NCBI RefSeq assembly: GCF_030503635.1
Contig: NZ_CP129965.1
Span: 1,798,001-1,862,000, forward strand
DNA: 64,000 nucleotides
Reading direction: 5' to 3'
DNA from: Corynebacterium sp. P3-F1
Lineage (GTDB): Bacteria > Actinomycetota > Actinomycetes > Mycobacteriales > Mycobacteriaceae
A program made the position numbers and the translations under genes. Below, piece by piece: positions 56,835-64,000 of the stretch (position 1 is the first letter of the stretch; each line of letters opens with the position of its first letter). The notes under the pieces are model-generated. The model was given only the letters and a program-made list of their open reading frames with translations. It searched no databases and was not told the DNA's origin.

Positions 56835-57350
56835 TCAAGCCTTTCGTTCAAAACGTTGGAAGCGGTAGCTGAGCGGAGTTGGCTCGGCGCCTTCCACGGT
56901 CACGCGGCCGCGCTCGGAGGTGAACCAATCTGATTCACTGACCAGATCGAAATCGCCGGTGAGACGGGGTGCGTACACGGCGTTGTGGGGTAGGAGGGGG
57001 GCCACGGAGACGTCGACAAGCGTGCGCTCGATGATGTCGACCTCGTCGAGCGTGGCCTCATAAAGTTGCGCCCCGCCGATGATCCACGCGTCGGTGTCGA
57101 GGTCGGGCAGGTCGCGGTAGACGTACGCGCCGTTGGACCACGGGCCAGCCTCCCGCGAGGAAATAATGATGTTGGCTCGGCCGGGTAGCGGCGTCACGGG
57201 AAGCGATTCCCACGTGCGGCGCCCCATGATGACGGGGCTGCCCAGCGTGGTCTCCTTGAAATGCTTGAGGTCCTCCGGCAAGTGCCACGGCATGTCCGCG
57301 CCGTCGCCGATGATGCCGTCGCGCGATTGCGCCCAGATTGCGCCAATCAT
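56835..57350 (-). CDS. folA: Dihydrofolate reductase
   Basis: 171 residues: IGAIWAQSRDGIIGDGADMPWHLPEDLKHFKETTLGSPVIMGRRTWESLP, with the catalytic acidic residue in PEDLKHFKE, then NIIISSR and AWIIGGAQLYEATLDEVDIIERTLVDV. NADPH-dependent reduction of dihydrofolate; target of trimethoprim. Start is 2 bases after the thyA stop. thyA and folA in tandem recycle the folate oxidised by thymidylate synthase. Confidence 0.95.
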   Translation of the reverse strand: MIGAIWAQSRDGIIGDGADMPWHLPEDLKHFKETTLGSPVIMGRRTWESLPVTPLPGRANIIISSREAGPWSNGAYVYRDLPDLDTDAWIIGGAQLYEATLDEVDIIERTLVDVSVAPLLPHNAVYAPRLTGDFDLVSESDWFTSERGRVTVEGAEPTPLSYRFQRFERKA

Positions 57351-57352
57351 AT

Positions 57353-58162
57353 TTACACCGAGACCTTCGCTGTGATCGTCGGGTGAGGGTCGTAGTCGGT
57401 GACCGCGATATCGCCAAAGCCGTAGTCGAAGATGGACTCGGCCTTGGTGAGCTCCAGCTGCGGGTACGGGCGAGGCTCGCGGGAGAGCTGTTCTTTGACC
57501 TGCTCGATGTGGTCGTTGTAGATGTGGCAGTCACCGCCCGTCCAAATCAGCTCGCCGATCTCAAGGCCCGCCTGCTGGGCGAACATGTGCGTCAACAGGG
57601 CATAGGACGCGATATTGAACGGCACGCCCAGGAACATGTCCGCAGAGCGCTGGTAGACCTGCATGGACAGCTTTCCGTCGGCGACGTAGAGCTGGAACAG
57701 CAGGTGGCACGGCATGAGGGCCATTTTGTTCAGCTCGGAGACATTCCAGGCGGACACGAGGTTGCGCCGGGATTCCGGGTCATTCTTCAGCAACTCGAGC
57801 GCATTGTGGATCTGGTCGATGTGCTGGCCGTCCGGCGTTGGCCACGAGCGCCACTGGACGCCGTAGACCGGCCCCAGCTCGCCGTCGTCGTCCGTCCATT
57901 CGTTCCAAATGCGGATATTGTTCTCCTGCAGCCAGCGGACATTCGAGTCGCCCTTGAGGAACCACAACAGCTCGCCCACGACGCCCTTGAAGTAGACCTT
58001 CTTGGTGGTCAACAAGGGGAAAGAATCGGCGAGGTCGTAGCGCAGCTGCTTGCCGAAGACGCTGATCGTGCCCGTTCCGGTGCGGTCAGACTTCGGCGTG
58101 CCGGTCTCCAGGATTTCGCGCAGTAAATCCTCATACGGGGTGGGGATGGTCGTCCCAGTCAT
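57353..58162 (-). CDS. thyA: Thymidylate synthase
   Basis: 269 residues, close to full-length Thy[62 protein letters not shown], the active-site cysteine block [44 protein letters not shown], and [14 protein letters not shown]. Converts dUMP to dTMP with methylene-tetrahydrofolate. Heads the thyA-folA-mrx group, about 40 bases downstream of cysQ. Confidence 0.96.
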   Translation of the reverse strand: MTGTTIPTPYEDLLREILETGTPKSDRTGTGTISVFGKQLRYDLADSFPLLTTKKVYFKGVVGELLWFLKGDSNVRWLQENNIRIWNEWTDDDGELGPVYGVQWRSWPTPDGQHIDQIHNALELLKNDPESRRNLVSAWNVSELNKMALMPCHLLFQLYVADGKLSMQVYQRSADMFLGVPFNIASYALLTHMFAQQAGLEIGELIWTGGDCHIYNDHIEQVKEQLSREPRPYPQLELTKAESIFDYGFGDIAVTDYDPHPTITAKVSV

Positions 58163-58204
58163 TCACTCACCTTTACAAGCGGTCGGGGTAGCAGAAACGG
58201 GCGG

Positions 58205-58978
58205 CTACTTGGCGATGCCCTCGTAGCTGCCGTGCTCTTCCTTATACGACGCGGCGTGCTTCAGAATTTCATCGGCAAGTTCAGGGCGGCAGATCAGCAG
58301 GTCAGGGATGTAGGTGTCCTCGTTGTTGAAGTGCACCTCGGTCCCGTCCAAACGGGAAGCGTGGAGCCCGGCCGCCCTGGCGACGCCCACCGGGGCAGCC
58401 TGATCCCATTCGTACTGGCCGCCGGCGTGAATGTACGCGTCGTAATCGCCGAGCAACACGTGCATCGCCTTGGCGCCCGCGGAGCCGATACCGGCTGCTT
58501 CGAACTCCATCTTCTCCGCGATGTACTTGGCCACTGCCGGCGGGCGGTTGTGCGACAGTGCGATCTTGCGGGATAAAGGGCCGGCAACGTGGCGGACATC
58601 GGAAGACTTGAACACCACACCCAAATCCGGCAGGCCCACGGCCGCGTGGGTGGGCACACCGTTTTCCACCAGGGCGATGTGCACGGCCCAGTCCTGGCGG
58701 CCGGTGGCGAATTCCTTCGTGCCGTCCAGCGGATCCACGATCCACACACGCGGGTTGTCCAGGCGGGAGAGGTCGTCTACCGCCTCCTCGGACAAGAAAC
58801 CATCGTCCGGGCGGTGCTGTGCCAGCACACGCGCGATCCAGTTTTGCGCGAGGTCATCGCCCGCCTCACCCAGCTCCCGGCCGCGCAGGAGGCCTACTCC
58901 GCGGATGCCCTTGAGGATTTCGCCCGTGCCGAGCGCAATGAGGTTAGTCAACCGTGAGTCCGAGTACGTTGCCGTCAT
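58205..58978 (-). CDS. cysQ: 3'(2'),5'-bisphosphate nucleotidase, CysQ-like
   Basis: 257 residues of the inositol-monophosphatase fold. Metal-site motifs: FLSEEAVDD (Glu), WIVDPLDGTKEFATGRQDWAVHIALVENG (the DPLDGTKEF signature of CysQ/HAL2) and YEWDQAAPVGVARAAGLHASRLDG (WDxAAP). Hydrolyses 3'-phosphoadenosine 5'-phosphate to AMP during sulfate assimilation, possibly also inositol phosphates. Divergent from lhr; a large inverted repeat lies between. Confidence 0.9.
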   Translation of the reverse strand: MTATYSDSRLTNLIALGTGEILKGIRGVGLLRGRELGEAGDDLAQNWIARVLAQHRPDDGFLSEEAVDDLSRLDNPRVWIVDPLDGTKEFATGRQDWAVHIALVENGVPTHAAVGLPDLGVVFKSSDVRHVAGPLSRKIALSHNRPPAVAKYIAEKMEFEAAGIGSAGAKAMHVLLGDYDAYIHAGGQYEWDQAAPVGVARAAGLHASRLDGTEVHFNNEDTYIPDLLICRPELADEILKHAASYKEEHGSYEGIAK

Positions 58979-59045
58979 GGACTCGACCTTACCGGCTGCG
59001 GCGTGTCCCCGTGCAGTGTGGCTAGTGGCGGTTTAGCGGGAACTC

Positions 59046-59103
59046 AACACCCAACTTCCCACATAACATCCCACAAGTGTTAAGTAGTGGGAAGTTAGGT
59101 GTT
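59046..59103. repeat. Large inverted repeat between cysQ and lhr
   Basis: Arms AACACCCAACTTCCCAC (59046-59062) and GTGGGAAGTTAGGTGTT (59087-59103) match 16 of 17, with a 24-base centre that contains another GTGGGA-type copy (TCCCAC at 59069-59074). It lies about 27 bases before the lhr GTG and may be an operator cluster or cruciform. There is no U tract. Confidence 0.8.
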
Positions 59104-59129
59104 ATGTTCGGGCCGGTTAAGGTGAATGC

Positions 59130-62100
59130 GTGCCTGACAGACCAACCGACCGCTTAGGGAACGGGGAATCCGGTCGCATCCTCGACCGGTTCCACCCGCA
59201 GGTGGCCACGTGGTTCGAGGAGGTTTTCGCCGCGCCCACTCCGGTGCAGGAGGGAGCGTGGGACTCTATCTCCCAGGGGGAGAACACTCTCGTTGTTGCC
59301 CCGACGGGCTCGGGTAAGACGCTCGCGGCGTTCCTCTGGTCGCTCAATGCGATGGTGCAGCGCTCCGGCCAGCAGACCCTGCACTTCGACGACAATGCGG
59401 CACTCCAGCGCAGCACCCAGGGAACACGCGACGGGGTGCGCGTGCTGTATATCTCGCCCCTGAAGGCGCTCGGTGTGGACGTGGAGAATAACCTCCGCGC
59501 ACCGTTGACCGGCATTGCGCGTGTAGCGCAGCGGATGGAGCTGGACATGCCGGACATCTCTGTGGCGGTCCGCTCCGGCGACACCCCTCAAGCGGAGCGC
59601 AACCGACAGGCGCGCAAACCTCCGGACATCCTCATCACCACCCCGGAGAGCCTCTACTTGATGCTCACCAGTAAGGCGGGGGGGATCCTCAAGACCGTCG
59701 ACACGGTCATTATCGACGAGATCCACGCGCTCGCCGGAACGAAGCGCGGTGTGCACCTCGCGCTGTCCATGGAGCGCCTGCGCCGGTTAGCCGGCGATTT
59801 CCAGCGCATCGGCCTGTCCGCGACGGTGCGCCCGCTCGATGCCGTGGCGAATTTCTTGGGTGAGCGGACCACCATTGTGAATCCTCCCGCGGAGAAGAAG
59901 TGGGAGCTCACCGTCCGCGTCCCCGTCGAGGACATGAGCGACCTACCGGTGCCGGAGGAAGGGTCCGCGATCGGGGATGCGGTGATTGACACCTCGGCCA
60001 TTTCCGACGACATCCTTGACTTCAACTTGGATGCTCCGGAACCCGCCGGCAACACAAGCCAGAACGGTAAAGACCTCGCACCGCCACCCACCCCCGGACA
60101 GTCGTCGATCTGGCCGCACATTGAAGCGCAGCTCTACCAAGAGGTGATGGCGCATCAGTCGACGATCGTTTTCGTGAACTCGCGCCGCACCGCGGAGCGC
60201 CTGACCAGCCGCCTGAACGAGATTTGGGCTGCCGAGCACGACCCCGAATCGCTCAGCCCGGAGACCCGCCGCCCGCCGGCGCAGCTGATGAAGTCCGTGG
60301 ATGTGGCCGGTGAAGCAGCTCCCGTCATCGCGCGCGCCCACCACGGTTCTGTGTCCAAGGAGGAGCGCAAGGCCACGGAGACCGCGCTGAAGGAGGGCAC
60401 CCTCAAGGCGGTGGTGTCCACCAGCTCGCTGGAGCTCGGCATCGACATGGGTGCGGTGGACCTAGTCATCCAGGTCGAATCCCCGCCGTCAGTGGCGTCG
60501 GGCCTGCAGCGCGTCGGCCGCGCCGGGCACTCGGTGGGCGCGGTGCCGGAGGGCTCCTTCTACCCGAAGCACCGCTCTGACCTCGTCCAAACGGCAGTCA
60601 CTGTTCCGCGCATGCGCCAGGGCCTGATCGAGGAGCTGCACACCCCGAAGAGCCCGCTCGACGTGCTCGCCCAGCAGACCGTCGCGGCCATCGCAGTCGA
60701 GGACCTCGAGGTCGACGACTGGTACGAGACCGTCACCCGCGCATGGCCCTACCGCGACCTCGCGCGCGAAGTGTTCGACGCCGTCATCGACCTCGTCGTC
60801 GGTGTGTATCCGTCCACCGACTTCGCGGAGCTGCGCCCCAGAGCGATTCTCGACGGCACGACGCTGAAAGCCCGCCCCGGCGCCCAACGCGTCGCCGTCA
60901 CCAACGCCGGCACCATCCCGGACCGCGGCATGTTCGGAGTCTTCTTGATCGCAAGCGATCAAGAAGGAAGAGGACCCAGGCGCGTCGGCGAGCTCGACGA
61001 GGAGATGGTCTACGAATCCCGCGTCGGCGACGTGTTCACCCTCGGAGCGTCCAGCTGGCGCATTGAGAACATCACCCGCGACCAGGTTCAGGTCAGCCCC
61101 GCGCCCGGCCACACTGGACGGCTGCCGTTCTGGAACGGGGATAGCGCGGGCCGGCCGTACGAGCTCGGTCTCGCTCTCGGTGAATTCCGCAGGGAGGCGA
61201 GAAGCGACGGGGCCCTCGACCCGAGCCTCGACGCCTACGCCCGCGACAACCTGCTCAAATATCTGGACGAGCAGGAGGAGGCGACGGGCATCGTCCCCGA
61301 CGAGAAGACCCTGGTTCTCGAGCGCTTCACCGACGAGCTGGGGGACTGGCGCGTGGTCCTGCACACCCCGTTCGGTAAAGGAGTCAATGCGGCGTGGGCG
61401 CTGGCTACCGGATGGCGCGTGGCGCAGGAGACCGGCATGGACGCCCAAGCGGTCGCGGGCGACGATGGCATCGTGCTGCGCTTGCCGCAGGGGGAGAAGG
61501 AGCCGGATGCGTCGATATTCGCGTTCGACGCGGACGAGATCGCGGACATTGTCACGGAACAGGTGGGCAATTCCGCGCTCTTCGCCTCCCGTTTCCGCGA
61601 ATGCGCCGCCCGCGCGCTGCTCCTGCCGCGCCGCAACCCCGGCAAGCGCGCACCATTGTGGCAGCAGCGCCAGCGCGCGGAACAGCTTCTCGACGTCGCC
61701 CGCAACTACCCGTCCTTCCCCATCATCCTGGAGACCGTCCGCGAGTGCCTCCAGGATGTCTATGACCTGCCCGCCCTCCAGGACGTCATGCGGCACCTGG
61801 CCACCCGCCGCATCCGCGTCGCGGAAGTGACCACGGACCAGCCGAGCCCCTTCGCCTCAAGCCTGCTGTTCAATTACACCGGCGCGTTCATGTACGAAGG
61901 CGACACTCCGCTCGCGGAAAAACGCGCGGCAGCCCTCGCCCTCGACCCGTCGTTGCTGGCCAAGTTGCTGGGCACCGTGGAGCTCAGGGAGCTTCTCGAC
62001 GCCGACGTAATCGCCGAAGTCGACGCCTCCCTGCGCCGAGTGGGCAAGGCGGACACGTCGGAGCAATTCGCCGATACGCTCCGGATCACAGGCCCCGTGC

Positions 62101-63920
62101 CCGTCGACGATCTGGTCACCTACACAACAGTGCCGCTCAACGCTCTGGAAGAAAGTCTGGGTAAACGCGTGATGCGCGTGCGCATCGGCGGCCGCGAGCA
62201 CCTCGCGCAATCCCTCGACGCACCACTGCTTCGCGACGGCCTCGGCGTCCCCGTCCCTCCCGGAATTGCCGCGCAGGTGGCCACGATCCCGGATGCTCTC
62301 AACCAGCTGGTCAGCCGCTGGGTGCGCACCCGCGGGCCGTTCACCCTGCGCGACCTCGCGGACGCTTTTGGGCTGTCGGTTGGTGCGGCCTACACCGCGC
62401 TGACTCCGCTGGTGCAGGCGGACAAGGTCATCGAAGGTCGCTACCGCCAGGGCTTGGACGAGCAGGAGTACATGGCCGCCGAGGTCTTGCGCATCGTGCG
62501 CACCCGCTCGCTCGCCGCTGCCCGCGCGCAGACCCGCCCGGTCTCGCAGTCGGCGCTGGGCCGCTTCATGCCGGCGTGGCTGAACATCGCACCCGTCGGC
62601 CAACGCCCAGCACTCCGCGGTGCCGACGGGGTCTACTCCGTGATTGAGCAGCTCGCCGGTGTGCGTCTTCCCGCCAGCGCCTGGGAGTCGATGATTCTGC
62701 CCTCCCGCGTCGGGGACTATTCGCCCGAGATGCTCGATGAACTGACACTGAACGGGGAAGTGGTCATCGTCGGCGCGGGCAAGGCCGGCGCACGCGACCC
62801 GTGGATCATGCTCCTGCCTGCCGACTACGCCGCGCAGCTCATGCCGGTGCCGGAAGAGCCGGTGCTGAGCCTGACTCAGCAGCAGGTGATGGAGACCATC
62901 CAGCGCGGTGGCGGATTCTTGTTCACCGATCTCCTTGAATCCGTTGGCGGTGCGCAAAGCGCGACGACGAACGAACTCCGTGAATCAATCTGGGACCTCG
63001 TGGAGGCGGGCGCTATCGCCCCGGACTCGTTCGCGCCGATCCGTGCGCGGCTCGCGGGCGGCACGCACGGAAAAACGGCGCATCGGGCGAAGCGTCGGCC
63101 GTCGCGAAGCCGCATCCGTTCCGGACGCACCACCTTCACCACCCTCACCCCGCCGGATGTGACGGGCCGGTGGGCCGCGACACCGAAACCGGACACCGAC
63201 GCGACGCAGCGGTCGCTCGCGCACGGCGAGGCGTGGCTGGACCGGTACGGCGTGGTCACCCGCGGCAGCATTGTCGCCGAGGATGTGCTTGGTGGTTTCG
63301 CGTTGGCGTACAAAACTCTTTCGGGTTTTGAGGAATCCGGCAAAGCCATGCGCGGCTACCTCGTCGAAGGCTTAGGCGCCGCGCAGTTCTCCACGCCCGC
63401 GACGATCGACCGCCTGCGCGGGTACCAGGACTCGGACGACCTGGTCGGGTGGCCGTCCGGCACGAAGGAACCGAAGGTCTATGTCCTCGCCGCGACGGAT
63501 CCCGCGAACCCCTACGGCGCGGCGCTGCCATGGCCCGAATCAGGCCCCACACGCTCGGCCGGAGCGCTCGTCGTGCTTATCGACGGCCTCCTCGCCGCCC
63601 ACATCACCCGCGGCGGCAAGACCATGACAACCTTCTTCGACGGTTTCCCCGAAGGGATCGGCGCGGAGGAGGATCTCATGCGAATGATTGTTTCCGCGCT
63701 GGCGGAGACGGTGGGGCAGGGGAGGATGACGCCGTTGAACGTCGAAAAGCTCAACGGCGATCCCGCGTTCGAGCTGAAGGAATACGGCGCGGGTGGTTCA
63801 CCGAAGGGCGCGAAAATCGGCGGCCGGACAGTGGCGGCGCCGAAGCGGCGCGGGCGGACGGTGACGGATGCGATCAAGTCCATGGAGTTGGATGAGGACC
63901 TGAATTTCGACGACGATTGA
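59130..63920 (+). CDS. lhr: Lhr-type ATP-dependent DNA helicase (full-length, Lhr-Core plus C-terminal domain)
   Basis: 1596 residues, the long form. SF2 core: FAAPTPVQEGAWDSI, Walker A VVAPTGSGKTLAAF (about 57-64), YISPLKALG, DEIH box (IIDEIHALAGTKRGVHLALSMERL), LSATVRP, FVNSRRTAERL, and QRVGRAGHSVGAVPEGSF. The winged-helix and Lhr signature domain follow, then a long C-terminal region of stacked winged helices (WVRTRGPFTLRDLADAFGLSVGAAYTAL; DRYGVVTRGSIVAEDVLGGFALAY). A 3'-5' helicase of DNA repair in mycobacteria, with RNA-DNA hybrid unwinding. GTG start with AAGGTG upstream. The insert at about residues 295-330 (NLDAPEPAGNTSQNGKDLAPPPTP) is low-complexity. Confidence 0.95.
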   Translation: MPDRPTDRLGNGESGRILDRFHPQVATWFEEVFAAPTPVQEGAWDSISQGENTLVVAPTGSGKTLAAFLWSLNAMVQRSGQQTLHFDDNAALQRSTQGTRDGVRVLYISPLKALGVDVENNLRAPLTGIARVAQRMELDMPDISVAVRSGDTPQAERNRQARKPPDILITTPESLYLMLTSKAGGILKTVDTVIIDEIHALAGTKRGVHLALSMERLRRLAGDFQRIGLSATVRPLDAVANFLGERTTIVNPPAEKKWELTVRVPVEDMSDLPVPEEGSAIGDAVIDTSAISDDILDFNLDAPEPAGNTSQNGKDLAPPPTPGQSSIWPHIEAQLYQEVMAHQSTIVFVNSRRTAERLTSRLNEIWAAEHDPESLSPETRRPPAQLMKSVDVAGEAAPVIARAHHGSVSKEERKATETALKEGTLKAVVSTSSLELGIDMGAVDLVIQVESPPSVASGLQRVGRAGHSVGAVPEGSFYPKHRSDLVQTAVTVPRMRQGLIEELHTPKSPLDVLAQQTVAAIAVEDLEVDDWYETVTRAWPYRDLAREVFDAVIDLVVGVYPSTDFAELRPRAILDGTTLKARPGAQRVAVTNAGTIPDRGMFGVFLIASDQEGRGPRRVGELDEEMVYESRVGDVFTLGASSWRIENITRDQVQVSPAPGHTGRLPFWNGDSAGRPYELGLALGEFRREARSDGALDPSLDAYARDNLLKYLDEQEEATGIVPDEKTLVLERFTDELGDWRVVLHTPFGKGVNAAWALATGWRVAQETGMDAQAVAGDDGIVLRLPQGEKEPDASIFAFDADEIADIVTEQVGNSALFASRFRECAARALLLPRRNPGKRAPLWQQRQRAEQLLDVARNYPSFPIILETVRECLQDVYDLPALQDVMRHLATRRIRVAEVTTDQPSPFASSLLFNYTGAFMYEGDTPLAEKRAAALALDPSLLAKLLGTVELRELLDADVIAEVDASLRRVGKADTSEQFADTLRITGPVPVDDLVTYTTVPLNALEESLGKRVMRVRIGGREHLAQSLDAPLLRDGLGVPVPPGIAAQVATIPDALNQLVSRWVRTRGPFTLRDLADAFGLSVGAAYTALTPLVQADKVIEGRYRQGLDEQEYMAAEVLRIVRTRSLAAARAQTRPVSQSALGRFMPAWLNIAPVGQRPALRGADGVYSVIEQLAGVRLPASAWESMILPSRVGDYSPEMLDELTLNGEVVIVGAGKAGARDPWIMLLPADYAAQLMPVPEEPVLSLTQQQVMETIQRGGGFLFTDLLESVGGAQSATTNELRESIWDLVEAGAIAPDSFAPIRARLAGGTHGKTAHRAKRRPSRSRIRSGRTTFTTLTPPDVTGRWAATPKPDTDATQRSLAHGEAWLDRYGVVTRGSIVAEDVLGGFALAYKTLSGFEESGKAMRGYLVEGLGAAQFSTPATIDRLRGYQDSDDLVGWPSGTKEPKVYVLAATDPANPYGAALPWPESGPTRSAGALVVLIDGLLAAHITRGGKTMTTFFDGFPEGIGAEEDLMRMIVSALAETVGQGRMTPLNVEKLNGDPAFELKEYGAGGSPKGAKIGGRTVAAPKRRGRTVTDAIKSMELDEDLNFDDD

Positions 63921-63945
63921 CGGAAAATCTGCGCTGGTCCTAAAA

Positions 63946-63963
63946 TGTAGTCACGTTACTACA
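63946..63963. promoter_or_regulatory. Palindromic operator candidate at the window end
   Basis: TGTAGT-CACGTT-ACTACA, perfect 6-base arms, 12 bases before the ATG of the next gene. TAAAAT at 63941-63946 could be the -10 of that gene's promoter, overlapping the palindrome. Confidence 0.5.
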
Positions 63964-63975
63964 AAAGGGGGTTTC

Positions 63976-64000
63976 ATGACACATCTCATGTCCGCCCGGG
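63976..64000 (+). CDS. Start of an unidentified gene (cut by window end)
   Basis: ATGACACATCTCATGTCCGC after AAAAGGGGG, a plausible Shine-Dalgarno 5-9 bases upstream. Only eight codons (MTHLMSAR) are visible, so the product is unknown. Confidence 0.45.

Overview
The window is a chromosomal piece of a Corynebacterium (Actinobacteria, high G+C). The evidence is the gene order ftsE-ftsX-smpB-SDR-ssrA, serC next to gltA, an Rpf gene behind a c-di-AMP-type leader, SepH, mycobacterial-type XPB, Lhr and several Corynebacteriales-only DUF families. The tmRNA tag AEKNSQRDYALAA and the 16S sequence also fit. I do not name a species.

Layout. 1-2.9 kb: end of ftsE, ftsX, smpB, an SDR oxidoreductase and tmRNA. 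3-7.6 kb: a siderophore uptake operon with two substrate-binding lipoproteins (the first a shortened paralogue), two FecCD permeases and an ATPase, with a DtxR-like half-site. 7.6-13.6 kb: a complete rRNA operon with a leader promoter, G/U-rich spacers, no spacer tRNA and a strong terminator. 13.6-26.9 kb: a TSUP permease, a secreted phosphatase, XPB helicase and a self-contained HTH plus ABC-exporter operon. The same stretch holds a large FAD/Fe-S 2-hydroxyacid dehydrogenase and the XPB-partner helicase-associated protein. 27-42.6 kb: mostly core genes, including a YeeE/YedE-TusA fusion, rpf, a cold-shock protein, NCS2 permease, TrmH, sepH, serC, gltA, fkbA, an aldo/keto reductase, an aquaglyceroporin and a Tat-exported DUF1906 protein.

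Two accessory regions stand out. At 43.3-46.2 kb a 472-bp direct repeat (3' half of a winged-helix regulator plus 5' part of panC) brackets a secreted endoglycoceramidase-like GH5 gene. The left panC is truncated and the right one is complete, so recombination between the repeats would excise the cargo and restore one regulator-panC unit. At 50.9-56.6 kb, between tRNA-Arg(CCU) and mrx1, lies a scrap-yard island. It holds a tRNA-Met 3'-end fragment and an intact IS3-family element sitting inside a terminator loop with TGG target duplications. It also holds a decayed IS1634-type transposase, a membrane-anchored alpha/beta hydrolase with twin operators, an IS6 end nested in a truncated IS3 transposase, a resolvase fragment and a chimeric DUF4192 gene.

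46.6-50.7 kb carries panB and a second siderophore operon (binding protein, permease, ATPase) with a DtxR-like box. 56.6-64 kb returns to core genes: mrx1, folA, thyA, cysQ, and lhr behind a large inverted repeat. The main themes are iron acquisition, nucleotide/folate metabolism, cell-wall and division functions, and mobile DNA carrying lipid-active hydrolases. No CRISPR array and no complete prophage were seen.
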